A stretch of 64,000 bases of DNA from Takakia lepidozioides (lineage: Eukaryota; Streptophyta; Takakiopsida; Takakiales; Takakiaceae), in contig CM060733.1 of NCBI GenBank assembly GCA_030704615.1, positions 55,984,001-56,048,000 on the forward strand, given 5' to 3'. The stretch's first letter is position 1. Each line of letters opens with the position of its first letter. A program made the position numbers and the translations under genes. Shown here piece by piece: positions 45,261-59,100 of the stretch. The notes below the pieces were generated by a model. It was not told the origin of the DNA, made no database searches, and saw only the letters and a list, made by a program, of their open reading frames with translations.

Positions 45261-45929
45261 CTACGCCTTCCACTCTCTTGCTGGGAACTCAGTCTCCTGC
45301 TACTCTCTAGTTGAAAATCACGAACTACTGGGCTGCGAGACATCGTGTGATTAGTACCAGCCGGGGCCTCGATCTCAGTGGTTATGCATGTGTTCACGGC
45401 ATACGTGTCCACCTTGCAAAGGCACATTTGTCCTTGCGGCAGTGGCCGCCATCTTAAACTAGTTAGGTATGGCCATTAGTAGTACTATTTGCTTGGTGAT
45501 AGATTTGATTTGGATGGATGAGTTATTAGGTTAGCTTTTGCCGGTTTTTCCCGGTTCGAAATCTTCATATGTGGCACAACATGCCACGTATCATTGGTTC
45601 TCTGCCGAATTTTCTGCAACCCTGTATTCAATATTGCATTGTCAGGTTCCACGTGCCTCAACAAGTTGGGATGACATTAGATTCCAATACTTTCGTCTCC
45701 GCCGTCTTTTCACTTGGGTCGGTACAGGCACATGACTGCTTAACAATTGTTTTTGGAAGACTCTTTAACGGTATGTCAGCTTTTCAAATATCTGGGTTTA
45801 GGCTCAACCTTCCATATTAACGGTTTGGGACATAGAAGACGATGACATGATGGCCTCATTAGTATCGGTGCGAACTCTAACGGCATAGAAATATAATCCC
45901 CACTATCGTTTGTAACAAGAATCCACACA
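45261..45929. other. No supported gene
   Basis: No coding sequence, RNA gene or repeat was recognised here. Confidence 0.5.
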
Positions 45930-46850
45930 GTAGTCGTGGGACTACGTACTTTGAGGCTTCCAGTGGCTCATAATTTCTCGTGCACCAACATGGGTTCATC
46001 TGAAGCGGAGTTTTACTCTGTCGAGAAATCTGTTCATTTCTTGAAGGATGCCGATGACAGTGGTTTTGCAATTGCGGAGGAACATCTCCTAGCAACACAT
46101 TTCGAGTACCAGATTGGCACTGTCTTCCTCGAAAGAAAGGTTTACGGTATCGACGAGAAGTTGATCAAATACGAGCTCTACAGCAACAAACGAGATACCG
46201 GGAGTTCTTGCGGGGTGGCATTGGTGACAATGGTCCCAACAAGTCTGAGTTGATGTTGCAAGCTGCAAGAAGATTGGGGGATCCCAACAAGATAGCCAAG
46301 GTTGTCAGCATGTGTGAAATCAAAACTCCTCTAGTGTCTAGAGTTCCGCATTTGGAGGGCGATGAGAGATTCGGCTTTTGTAAACGGAAATTGAACATCC
46401 CTCCTGGTTCGGATGCGGACTCGCACAGGCCGGACAGGGACAACTTCTCCACTCCGCGTGTTCCATTGCATTAGAGATTCGTTTCCGGAATGTCCAGTGC
46501 GGATGAACCTTTCTTACAAAGCCAGACCCAGGCATCTCCCACTGTCAATGCAATAGGGTGCAGGAGTCGAACGTCCTCCCCAATGTGGTGGAGTCCATGG
46601 GCCCTGACGAAGTCTGGCACATAGAATGCACCAGTGTTGGGTCTCGAGTGAAGTGCACGGCAATCAGAGCCACCAATTGTGAGAAGTGCAAGTCTTCTAT
46701 ATCCAGAGGCAAGGTCCGTACTCCGGCTCCGACCTTCGCTGGTTTGTTCCAGCCTTACGGGCAAGCAGAGGCGAAGAACCACAAATTCTAGTTCTGCCCT
46801 GACGACTGTGGTAGGTGCATGCGTGGGACTGTGCGACCATCGGTGGTCAT
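45930..46850 (+). pseudogene. Unrecognised broken protein-coding sequence
   Basis: Three plus-strand stretches in different frames have protein-like composition. The first, about 45936-46200, contains EAEFYSVEKSVHFLKDADD and EYQIGTVFLERKVYGIDEKL. The second, about 46190-46470, contains NKSELMLQAARRLGDPNKIA and PHLEGDERFGFCKRKLNIPP. The third, about 46558-46790, contains GPDEVWHIECTSVGSRVKC and NCEKCKSSISRGKVR. After its stop the frame continues FCPDDCGRCMRGTVRP. The Cys pairs of the last part hint at a metal-binding domain. Frameshifts and stops separate the pieces, so it is probably a dead gene or transposon protein. I cannot name the family. Confidence 0.35.
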
Positions 46851-47649
46851 GAAGCCTCAGGTCCACCAAGCATTTGGCCTGTGAAGGTGGGGACACATCT
46901 CATAACTTAGGAGATTGCCATGTTGGAGGAGGCATGCTTCTCCCTTCAGCAAGCCCCCTCTGTACATGCAGGTGCTTCTACTTCAGCAAGTTCTCGAGTG
47001 CTACCACCCAACGCTGATGCATGGCCAACAAAATGAAATGGGAAGCTGGTTCGTCGTTTCCCTCCGATGCAAGGTGGAATCCGCTCAAATGCTTCAAGGT
47101 CGTGTTATAGGCACTATGGAAGTTCCACATCCCGGGTATGGACGAATCTACACTATGATGACATCTACATCTGCTATGCATGACCGATTGTACGACATCA
47201 CGGTTTGCGTTGAGCACCGCAACTGTTGAGAGCTTGCAACTTGCAAGGTGAACGACGGCTGGAAAAGCCCAAAGCTTACGTGACAATTGCAGATTGCGCT
47301 TACACTTGAAGGTCCAGGGAAATGTACACTCTTGTCCCTCGCGATGCGTCGATGGGGCACGTGGCATTACTAGTGCCATGATGTATTATTTTTATCGGGC
47401 AAGTAGGAGGTCTCCTTAGTACAAAAACCAAGAACAGGCATAATTCGAGAAAACAAAACTCGCAGCCTTCCTAAGGGCCCATTAATCTTCTAATGACTAA
47501 ATGGGGGGCCTACGCATACAAAGTGATGCATTAATTTGGATGCACCAGCCACGTTTCAAAGGGTAGTATAAGAGATTTTCAAAATTACCTCAACAATTTC
47601 ATGCAAATATTTTCAGCGTCTACGGACAAAAATCCAGCCATCTAGGACA
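46851..47649. other. No supported gene
   Basis: Short frames (for example a plus frame near 47000-47229) may continue the broken coding sequence to the left, but no motif supports this. Nothing else was recognised. Confidence 0.4.
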
Positions 47650-48480
47650 ACTGAGATTATGCTTGCACGCATGCAGAGCCAATCTGATAAGCTTAAACCC
47701 TGAAAAATGTACTTTCTGTGTAAATTCATGGGTGTTGTTGGGACACGTTGTCTGTCAACAAGGGCTCTTGGTCGATCCAAGGAATTAGGTGGCCAATATA
47801 AAGGAATTACCACCCCAGAGAACCCCAAGAAACTCAAAAAAATTGTTGGGCAAGCAGGATTTTTCAGACAGTTCGTCAGCAAAAATGCCCACAAAGCAGC
47901 ACCAATATACAACTTGCTGAAACAAGACGTCAAATACGATTGGACCCCGGCTTGCCAATAGTCATTTGAGATTTTGAAAGAAGCACTCACTGCACCAATC
48001 CAATCAACGATGGGATCCGCTCTTTCATGTGCATAGTGATGCATCAAGCATAGCCATAGGAGCAGTACTAGCTCAAAATGTCACAAGGACTATAGACTCA
48101 CCAATCTACTACGCAAGCAAGTTACTAACATCTGTTGAAAAGAACTATAGCACCACATAAAGAGAAGAATTGGCTATGATCTATGCCGTTCAAAAGTTTT
48201 GACACTATTTATTGGGAAATCGATTCAGGTAAGCCCGGACGGTTGCACATCACATGAGCTGATCACTTGTCAAGGATCACCACATGAGAATCGACAATAG
48301 ACGTGGAAGACCAACTTCCAGATACATTCTTGTTTGCAGTCCAACCACGAACACAAGAGGAAGAATCAAACCCTTTGGACGCTATGGGAGTGTTCTAAGA
48401 AGACTACGAGATCCTATTATTTACGGGATCCCGACAGATCAGATCAGATACTGAAGAACCAAACAATGAAGAAGATAACT
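47650..48480 (+). mobile_element. Relic of a second Ty3/Gypsy element (RT end and RNase H)
   Basis: Fragments read NPEKCTFCVNSWVLLGHVV (end of reverse transcriptase), AGFFRQFVSKNAHKAAPIYN and LLKQDVKYDWTPACQ (connection). RNase H-type pieces HVHSDASSIAIGAVLAQN, IYYASKLLTSVEKNYS, LAMIYAVQKF and HYLLGNRFR follow. Frameshifts and stops occur throughout, and there are no LTRs, protease or integrase. The sequence type differs from the complete chromovirus at 34.7-41.6 kb, so it is a separate, older insertion. Confidence 0.82.
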
Positions 48481-49499
48481 CAGGGCGAGCAAGTCACCCA
48501 AGGATGACCCTAACATGGTATTCATGGTCCCCATATTTTAAAAGACTGTAAAATAAATTTGACAACATAAATTTTTAGATGTGTAGTTTTCTTGGTTGTC
48601 AATTTGTCACCTAAGATAATCTCGCGATCTAAAAATGAAAATATTAATTTTTTACATAAAAGTAAAGGCGGTTTTTTGAGGTGATGCGACGCTGCGAATT
48701 TTGACTTGACTGTGACATGTTAGCATCATGTCACCTCATTTTGTGCAATTATGATTGCATGATCAAACCAAAAAACTGTGATTGTAGTTCGAGGTGAAAA
48801 TAAATCTTTTTCTACCATAATCATTATGACAAAAAAATTGTGGTAGGCCTTGGGATGGCACTCCGGGTTATGTTTGACCGGAGAACTAAAACATGTGAGA
48901 TGAGGTTTAGCCGATTCCGAGACTTTTGCCAAAGAGTTTTCCTACAAAATAACTAGTCAAAAACTCAACCTTGTGTCATCATCCATGAACTCAATATTTG
49001 TCCGAGAGAAAGCCACAAAGTGAGGTAATTACCAGCGCGTCCCCAGCTCAACCCTCCCCGTTCGCCAGCGTGGCTCCTCATCTAGTCCTTAGTCCTGGGA
49101 TGTTGGATGGAAGCATCTCTGTTCCCATATTCCTTTCCAATCATTCTTCACATCATCGACCAACGGTTGACCCTTAGTTCTGGAGGGTAGACCCCACTTG
49201 GGAACCTGATTGGGCCCTGCTTTGAGCATATATTTAGCAGTTGGCGAGCTTGGTACTAAATTACCACCAAAAATGGGCCCGGAACCAGAGACACCCAAAG
49301 TCCAAGGTCCTGGGTTCAAACCTGAGCACACAAACATACAGAGCAAGTCTGGTATGTCTCATCCATTCCAAAACCAACAGGACTCCATGCCCCTGGGGTC
49401 AATTTGGGACACAACTCCTGTTGGTGGTTAGTTAGAAGGAAAAATTTCAGTCCTAGAAGGGTTTGCTATCAGTACAACAAAGTGAGAACAAAAGTCTGG
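48481..49499. other. No supported gene
   Basis: No coding sequence was recognised. A TGGGTTCAAACCTGAG string at about 49310 resembles a Pol III B-box, but the rest of a tRNA is not visible. Confidence 0.45.
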
Positions 49500-51941
49500 A
49501 GAAAGAGGGGACCACTCAAGAAAGGAATTGGGCAGGGACATCCATAGGGAGAGAGAGGGGTGCAGGGACAGGGAATAAATAAAAATACTTAGGGAGGAGG
49601 GGAGGGAGTCCCAGGGAAATGGGCTGTGCCAAACCCTGCTGGGCTGGGCTGGGGTGTGGTGTGGTGGTGTGGTGTAGAGGTCCCACAGGCAAGGCAGGGC
49701 GTGCAAGGACCTTTCCCTCGCTGCTTGCTTGTCTGCCACAGTGTCTGGCCATCCATGGGGCAGTCGAGGGGGGTGATCGCGGGGTGCTAAGAAGAGGGTT
49801 GGAGGGGAGGCTTTATGTCTTGGGGATCGTGCAGAGGGCGCTGGAGCCGTGTGTGTGTTAGGGAGTAAGTAGTGAGAGGGGTGAATAAGGAGGGCCCTTT
49901 GTGGGGGGGAATCAGTTTGGGGGTGTTGCGGAGTTTGGCACCGCTTATCTTTGGGCGCGGTGTGGAGGACTGTTGGGGAAAGTTGGGTTGTGGGTTACTT
50001 ATTGGGGGGAAGGATGGATGCATCCCACTGCTGTCTCCCCAAATGTTGTTGCCCCTTGTCACAGGTCTTCGGCGGTGACTTTGGGAGAATCTAAGCTCGG
50101 GGGCAGCGAGGGCTAGGGAGTGCCGTGGAGGGGACCATCGTAAGCCTGAATTCTTTCCTTCAACGTGCTTAACTCACACTTGTTTAGCTTCCCCCCACCC
50201 CCATCCAACTGCTGGAAATTCCTGTTTTGAAACCCTCTTTACCGCCATCTGATTTTTACCTCGATCATGCCTTCCCATCCTCGGTAGGCCCCTGTTGAAG
50301 ATATCATCGTCGGTCTAAAGCGATCGAATTACGAGAGCTAGATACATAGAGTTTTGTCTTTTAAAGACCTTTCTGTGGTGGCTTCAAACCAGGTGAATCT
50401 CCAGTCTGCAAAATCAGGTACTTTGGACTGGAGCCTCATTTGAAGGCTTAGAGTTTCTGGGTTTGCACTGGCCCGACTGAACCCTAAGTGGATGGCATGG
50501 CTGCTTTTGTTCCGGGTTCAATCTTGTCCATTTACCTTCATTGCTGTTTCCTTCCCTTCAATATCTGGTAGATGTCCTGTAAATGCCCGGCCTTTCTCCA
50601 AATTGTCATGGAAACCTCCTCTCCGGTCATCTGCATCCCCGCATGGAGAAAGTTTTCTTTTAGATTCGTTTCATTATGTGACAAGGATCCCTAGGTTCTT
50701 CAGCCTGTTTGTGCGAAGTCAACCCTGTCTGTCCTGGTGCCCCTTAGGCACTAGCTGGTGAAACCTTCCAGAAGATCTCCTATGTTTTCAATGGTTGCTA
50801 TCCAGCTTGTTATCTCTCTTCAGCCTGCCTTGTCAAAGCAAGGGTCTTGTGGAACTTGCAGAAGCATCCTTTTTACAAGTGAATTTCAATTCAAGTGGTT
50901 CCGCACTTACCACACTTGAACAATCAAGACCCTTGAGAGCCCTCTGGAAGTGGTCACCCCATCATTGTTGCAGCTTCAAGCATCTCCATCATGTGAATTC
51001 GCCAGGACTGAGTCCTGCCCTATTGTACCCCTTCCAAAGTTACACCCTTTCATCGAAAGCAGTGTGGTCAGGATACTTAGGCTCTTAATTGACCATTTAT
51101 AAGTTAATACCCTTGCAGCCTGGGCTACATGATGCCCTGGATTGACTTCGCCACCATGCATGCTGACAAGGGGTTTCTCCTTGCTCAAGATGGTCTGGCA
51201 TTGATTGGACTTCAGCATACACGATACTGTAAAATTGACTTAATAGTCTATTTTGTGGGCACCCATATGTGATATTTTTCTAGCTGTTCGAAGTGAATAA
51301 TCAGGGGATTACTGCAGTGCTGCAGTGGCAATCCCTAAGGCCATTCTTTCCCTTGCCTTGGCGATTGCTGGTGGTTTACCACACGGCCTACTCAAATACT
51401 TTGCAATCACTCCATGAGTCCCAAGACTAGGGAGCTATGCAGGGATGTCTGTGTGGTGAAAATCCTTTTATGTTCGGGAGTGCCAGGTGGTTTTGAAGGT
51501 TGATAGCCGAAGCTTTTGTTCCTGTGCACATGAGCATGGTAACTATAACTTTCTAATCTTGTTCTCTTTGGGCAGATGTGATGCGTGCAGGTTTGAGACT
51601 GCTGCGGTGATGGTACATGCAGATGTACCACTTTGCTGAAATTTGACCTGAATTGAAAGGGTTCATATTCCAGTGGATTGCTACAACTGGATAGATACAT
51701 ACAACTGGATAGATACCCGTGCCTTGGAGATCTGCAGAAAACAGCTGGATCCCCCCTGAAGATCAGACGTTGATTCGACTACAAGCACAGGGAATAAGCA
51801 TAAAAGGGAGTCTTTGGAATGCAATTACGAGCATGCATGCATAGGGGCAAGATAAGACGGAGGAGGAGGTTGATGGATTGGCCAGGCACATAGTTTTTGC
51901 AGGGTGCATTACTAGTTGTGTGGAAGGATACAGAATAAAAG
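49500..51941 (+). promoter_or_regulatory. Upstream region and probable 5' leader of the HAC gene
   Basis: About 2.4 kb precede the HAC start codon. The left part is G-rich, with GGTGTGGTGTGGTGG runs near 49.65 kb. A G-rich stretch ending GGGGACCATC|GTAAGCC near 50140 looks like a splice donor, so an untranslated first exon near 49.8-50.14 kb with an intron in the leader is plausible. No protein of known type is encoded. Transcription start is not determined. Confidence 0.4.
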
Positions 51942-53101
51942 ATGCAGACACAGACACAGGTTTCTGGGCAAGTTCCTGGGCAGGTTTCGCGCGTGCTGCA
52001 GCAGAATGGGAACTCCCAGAATAATGGCGTGCGGCAGTGGCAAAGTGACACGGATATGGGCCTTCGCCGTCTTGTCGTAGACAACATGTGAGTGACTACT
52101 TCATCTTCCTGAGGTTTCTGCAGGAAGTCAAGATCTATGCAAATGCAGGTTCATGACTGGCATTGTAGGACTGCTGCACCTGACAAATCCTGCCCTGCAC
52201 CTTTCTGTATATCCTCCCCTGGGCCCTTGTCAGCTGCCAGGTTGTCTGTATTCCTGCAATAAGGGTGGTTCATTATTTACTTGTGGCGCACTGCGATTAG
52301 GTACACTGTGTTGGGAGAAAACCTTATCCCCTCTTGTGCACTAATGTGTTCTGTTCACCTTTTCATGCACTATACACTTCAGTCCCAGCAAGAGACCCCA
52401 CATGGGAGACCACAGGCTTGTAAGGATTTGAGGCCATCTGATGAGTTTCACTAAACAAATGTCACTGTAGTGTATGCCTTTATGGCTCAAAGAGGCAGAT
52501 TGAAGGATTCTTGTAACCTAGAAACAGCAATAACCATAAGAAGGAAACCAGTTTCCAATGGCACAGTAAAACTTAGAAATTGGGGAACAAGGGTATGCAG
52601 CATTTAATGCTGTTGTAATGTTCGGTCACCCTGGATGGAAACATATTCTTGGCCACATTAGAGGAGGGCAAGCCAAACATTTCACAATCATTTGCCATCA
52701 TACCTTTGTTCAGGCCTACAGTGCTACTTTTTCAATTCCTGGAGTCGATGGAACAACCCATCTGTGTTTCAAACAGTCTAAATTGTTTGAGTGTTCTTGA
52801 GTCGAACCATTAACTTAAAAATTTGTTAACCAGTTGAAGCTTGGAATTTCTGGAAGACGATTTATTTTATTGTAATAACGGGATGAAGGAGAGAATTAAG
52901 ATCACAATGTAGCAGAAGTAATTGTGCTGCCTTGGTTAAGGCTGTTTAACTTCAAATTTTGTTATTCAAGCTTGGAATATCTTGAAAAGTGTATTTCAAT
53001 GTATGGGATGAAGGAGAGATAGACTTGTGATGACCTGCATGGGTTACACATTGTTTGCTGTAGCCTTGTGGCCAATAGACCTAATGTCGAGTTTGGGCGG
53101 A

Positions 53102-53180
<79 letters not shown>

Positions 53181-56100
53181 GGGTTGGGGGTGGTCTTTGG
53201 AAGGACACACAAAGTTGTGTCCGTGGAGCAGGCAGGTGGCTGCAGGTGCAAGGACTGCATATGAAAACACATTCCAGGTCTGAAATCTGATGATAGGGTA
53301 TCTTTTTGTGTTGGGGTAACCTCAGATTGCAGCTGTTCAAGAATCGCAAGCCGCATGTCACTCCTGAATGGCAGCAGAGGCTTCCAGAGTTTGTGAAGCG
53401 ATTGGAAGAGGCATTGTACCGGAATGCCACCAGCAAGGTATGCCCCCTTGAAATGCACAGGAAGCAAACCCAGGGTTTTAGCAGGTCTGATATGTGGGTG
53501 GCTTAGGGTCTCTGAATTGTCCTAATGAAAGATGTGGTGCTGGGTTGAGCAAGGCTGGACAATGCCAGCTATGTCAATTTTATTCTGTTTACCCAGGTTT
53601 TGCATTGATCTGCATCATGTATGCCACAGTCTGGCTGTTGTAATGTGTTTGACATCAAAATGTTGGGTGCTGTAGGAGGAGTATGCAGACCCCAATACAT
53701 TGGAGCAGCGACTGCAATCGGTGGCAAGGCGTATGACAAAGCCCCAACATTCATCTCAGGTGGGCTCCACCGCAGGTGCGGGTACAATGATTCCTACACC
53801 AGGAGCAGCATCGAATATGATCCCAACACCTGGCAATGGAAGCAACATGATGGCAGTGCCAGGTGGGAGCACCATGATGCCGACACCAGGTGGTGTGAAC
53901 ACCATGATGCACCCTGGTTCTGGGGGAGGTTTGAGCAGCATGATGCCCACATCCGGGAATGGGAATAGCATGATGAATGCTATGGCTCATGGCGGAACCA
54001 TGATACCAACACCTGGGACCATAAACAGCATGATGCCGACACCTGGGCATCCCAGCAACATGTTTGGCTTACCTGGAAGCAACTCCTCGAATCCACTAGT
54101 CACCCAGCAGACATTGGGTAGTATGCGGATGGCTCAAAACGGGCATGTTGCCTCCAGCATGGGCATGCTGGTGGGGAGCCAAATGATCCCCACACCAGGC
54201 CTCAATACAACGCAGGGCATGGGCATGACCCCTGCATCCTCAACTGGCTTGGGTGTTCCCAATATGGGGGTGGTAGCGTCAACACAAATGCCACCTTTTG
54301 GGGCTGGAGCTACCAGCCACGTTTACCGAGGCTTGAATGGGCAGATAGGTGGAAGCCTCAATACTGGCATGCAGCCCAGGAAAAGCACGTCCATGGGAAT
54401 GGTCAATGGAGGCCTTAGCAATGGAATGATGGTGGGTAATGGGCAGCACATGATGAATGGAACTGCCAATTTGCATGGTCCTTCGGCTTACCTCAATCCA
54501 TCACAGTACTCTAACTTGCAAGTGCAGCATCAACAACGCCTGACTCAGCAGCAACGTCCCCCACATCACATGCGCATGCAGCGTATATCTCTTCCCCCAT
54601 TCTCCTGCCCTTTTAAATACAAGCAGTGGTAATTGCCGCTCAAATGAGGGACTTCTTTTGCTGTTAGAAGCTTGAGCAAAGTGGCTTTCTTAATTTTTCA
54701 TCATCTGCCCGTCCATCCATCTGTTTTTGTCACTACAAAGTCCATTGGTATTTGGACTACTGGCATGTTGTCCGTTCCAAGCTTATTGAGGTATTCTGCC
54801 TGGACCAATCATTTATAAAAGCGCCTCAAGTGCATGGCTGTGGGATGGTAGGCAAGGATCTCACTGCCTTTTGTTGGCTCTTGTGCCGCTGGTGTGGTAG
54901 TTCCAACCTGGCTGTGCTTTCCTCGGCGGGTTTAGGGGGTAGGTCTCACATTGGAAGGTGCATGGTGTCTGATGCTTACCTTTAAAAGGATAGAAACCTC
55001 CACAACTTCCGGAAGCATAAATGTTTTCCTCAATCCCAGGGCATGAGGAAGTAGTGTCTAAGGGAGCAGGTGGGAGGGTGGTGTTGGAGTAGTGATCGGC
55101 ATGTGGAAGAAGACAGTGACAAGCCTGTGGACTATGGCATGCAAGTGAGGTTTGACAAAGAAACGCAGAAATATATCATACTATTCATGAAGCTTAACTA
55201 ATGTAACTGGAATGTTAACATGCAGCAACCCTGCCAAACCCGTTGGCACCCATGGCAGGCGATGGCTATGCCATGAATGCAGCGGACCTTGCGGGATCAG
55301 GGAGCTTGTATCCTTCTGTGACGTCAGGTGGGCTAGCAGGGAACAACTTGGGCATTGGTTCGTTGGGGTCTCAATCTTCGAAGATGATTCCTGTGCCTGG
55401 GTTGCCATCGCAACCTCAGCAGCATATGCACCAGTCAAACCAGGTGCAGCAGCAGATGCAGCGCTCTGGTCTTCAGCAAAATACTTCAATGTTGGCAAGG
55501 GGCCAGCACCAGCTTCAGTCACCACAGCACCAACAGGTCCTGCTTTCAAAAAATCAAGGGATATACCAATCCCAGCAATCTACGGGTCTTGGTGCACAGA
55601 AACAGCAAGGGGTCAGTATGGAGCGCTGTGTGGCTCCTTTTGTCTTTTATATATTCAAGCTAAAGTTTACTCATTTTCTTGATTGATTGTAAGCATATTT
55701 TGGCACCACTTTTGTACATGGTTGATGTCTATCCTTGCAGATGCTTAGATTTTGTCTTCTTGTCTGTCAGTTGTTGGGAGACGTTGGGTGGTTCTAGATC
55801 TCTGCTGAGGCATTCCCAGGTTCCCTTGTTATTTATTGTTATGTAATGCATTTGCATGGGATCCAGCATGTGTAGTTTTGGCTGCTAAAGATAGGGCTTG
55901 AGTGTCTTGCATGCTTAACTGGCATTGTGTATCTTGACCAATTGTCTCACTTGTCTTGAAGATCTCTTCAGTAACCATTCACTTTCAGGGTTAGCCTCTG
56001 TATCCTCTGGCAGATTTCCTATTTGCGGTGAGAAGAAGACCCCTAGTTATAACCCTGGTGTGAGGCTACCTTTAGTAATGCTACTACTTGAGCCATCATA

Positions 56101-59100
56101 CCACACCTTTGTGCTAGTGGCTGGAAGTTCTGGTAATTTTGTTTTAAAAATTCAGTGAAACATTTAATGCAGCATGACCAGACACATCAGCTATCCATGC
56201 CTTTGCCGATGCAGCAGGCAACATCTGATTCCCAGCAGTTGCAACTCCCACCACAGCAAAGCGTTCAACAGTTATCGTCCCTCCAGCAGCAGCAGCGACA
56301 GGAACAGCAGCAGATGCGGCAGCAGCAGCAGCAACAACAACAACAACAACAGCAGCAGCAACAGCAGGTTAGAGAGAATGTTCTTGTGTCCATGATCCCT
56401 GTGCGGGTGATGAGTGATTTGAGTAAGGAAATGGAGTGGAGGAGAAGAGAGCAGAATAATCAGTAACCATTTCTGGGGTTTCTCTTCAGTACGTGATATA
56501 ATCTAGTTATGATTCCGGGATCTGCCTCCAGATTTTCTCAAGAAAGCCCTTCAGCAGAGCACCATGTTACTCCTAACAATCCACAGCTTGAGAAAGGCCT
56601 GAAACGTCTTCATCCAACGAAAATAGATTCAGTAGTTATCTGCTGCATCTTAGTGGAGAAAGCCTTGAGTTTAGCGAACTTGCTGTACAGCATTCAAAGC
56701 ACTGTTTTCTAGCATCGCATATGAAATAGGTGCATGGGTTCTATTTGCCAGCTGGGTAAGCGTGCTTTTCAGAGGTGAGGATTCTTCATTTGATCTTCCT
56801 GGCAGTGGGAGGACCTCCAAGATATTTGGTTGATCATCCTCTTTTCTCTGCATAAGATGGGATTGTTATGGAGCAGGTTTGCACTGCTCTTATGAGAGAG
56901 AGAGAGAGAGAATGTACTCATGCCATTCCTTGCGCCTTACGGCCATCGACCCGGTGGGAAACTAACTCTCCCGGAGCCTTTTGGTGGGGTTCGCACCCAC
57001 TAGGGTTTTGCTTATCCCCGCAGCTCAGCTGCAGATATAAACTTGTTTTCCGGCAGCTGCCATTAAGATGCTCACGGAGGCACTTCAGATCTTCCCTAAG
57101 GAGGACTCACAAAGGAGGCCTGGGTAGGTGAGCCCTTCTTAAGGATGATCTATCTGGAAGCCCTTAAGGAGGCCTTGGTAGGCCCTTCAGATCATCCTTA
57201 AGGTCTCCACCCATGTCACAAACTGGAAACAAGTTCGGAGCCAGGAGAGAGAGGCCCTCTATGTTCAGAACTTCTCTAATGACGATTCGAATCCAACAGG
57301 TGTCGCAATCTCCGCGGCCGCAACAAGCAGCATTCCAGCAACAGATCTCACGGCAGTTGAAGCCTGGCTCACAGGGCCCAATGCACCAACAGTCGCGACA
57401 AGGACAGCAGCAACTGCGACCCTTTGGACAGATGCCACCGCAGCCGCAATCCCAGTCCCTGGTACCACAACAGGTGCAGCGACAACCTGTGCAACCATTG
57501 CAGCAAAGCATGCCTGAACCTTTGGTCCAGCAACAGCAACAGCACCAGCAACAGCAACAACCACCACCGCAGACCCAATTGCAGGCTGTTGGCAACCAAC
57601 AGGGGCAGGCCCCACAACAGCACCGCCAGGGGGCAGCCAATGGGTCAGCTCTGTCACCACCAATGATGCAAAGTGCGGCACGTCTGATGAGCACTTCAAA
57701 TGGGAGTTCATCAGGTGGAGCAGGTGGATCTAGTGGGGTGGGCTCAGATGCACAGCGACAGCAGCAGTATGTCAAGCAGCAGAGGTGGCTGCTATTTTTG
57801 CGCCATGCTAGCAAGTGTGCTGCCCCTGATGGTCAGTGCCAGACTACCCCGCACTGCCACATGGCCCGCCAGCTTTTTGCACATATACAAAATTGCCATA
57901 ACCGGGATTGCACATACAATCGGTGCCAGGCTTCTCGCACTCTTATCACTCACCACCAGCAATGCCGCGACATACGGTGCCCAGTGTGTGGACCGGTACG
58001 GCAGGTCATCAACCAGCAACGTATGTCTCAATGCCAACAGCAGGGGCCTGGAGCTCCTGCAACCTCTGTTGCACCAACCAATAATGTTTTATCCCCAGGT
58101 GGTTCTGCACCCGGGATGGCGGCATCCCCACCTGGGGGTGCACTTCCTGAAGAAGTGGAACCCCCAGCAAAACGTGTGAAAACAGAGCCTCTTAGTGGTA
58201 GTGCTGGTGTGCCATTTCCTCAACCAATCAGTGCTACTGCACCTGACAAGGGGTCTACCCCGACATCCCTCCATTCGCAGATACCATCTCGCCCGCAATC
58301 CTTGGGCAAATTGGATACACCAGTTCATGTGAAGTCAGAGATTAATGTTTCTGGAACTTTACAAGTGAAGATAGAGTCACATCTCAATGTCTCAGGAGGG
58401 GCACCACTACCGCGGCATGGCCTGGTGAAAACGGAGGTGTCTAGTGAGGTTAAGGTGGAGGCCTCAACTGCTGTTGCTGTTAAGACTGAGTACAGTGGTG
58501 GGGCTACTGTAGTTAGTACCCAAGTAAAGCCAGAACCTGCCAGTATGGGGGGGGGTGTGGCTGGCCCGGTTACTGTGATGTCAAAATCCGGGAAGCCAAA
58601 GTTGGTGGGTACATCCTTAACAGAGCTTTTCACCCCAGAGCAGATCAGGGAGCACATCACCGGCCTGCGTCAATGGGTGGGCCAGGTACTACTTCCAGGT
58701 CCTTCTCCCCTTTGTCCTCTGGGTAAGTCCGCTTTTAGATATGTATCTTCTAGTTGGAGCTCCTACAAAGGAGGGGTGGAGTGGGAATCATGGACCAGAA
58801 CAAGTATCCTAACTGGGTCCTAACATTGAATTTCACTGCAGGTTTGGTCATCTACTAGATTACGCTAATGGCGGAATGCGGCTATATGTATGTTCTTTTA
58901 ATGTTCTCACGTCCCTGGTGCAGAGCAAAGCTAAGGCAGAAAAGAATCAAGCAATGGAGCATGCAATGAGTGAGAATGCATGCCGGTTGTGTGCTGTTGA
59001 GAAGCTTACATTTGAGCCGCCTCCCATCTATTGCACGGCGTGTGGGGCCCGTATCAAGCGCAATGCTCTTTATTACACCACAGGGTCAGGCGAAACCCGC

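Noticed and set aside
49245-49340. Possible tRNA or SINE around a TGGGTTCAAACC string
   Set aside because: The B-box-like string is good, but the nearest A-box-like TAGCAGTTGG is too far away and no cloverleaf forms.
53027-53290. Arg-Glu and Ser-Leu dipeptide repeat frames
   Set aside because: These are translations of the (GA)n microsatellite inside a HAC intron.
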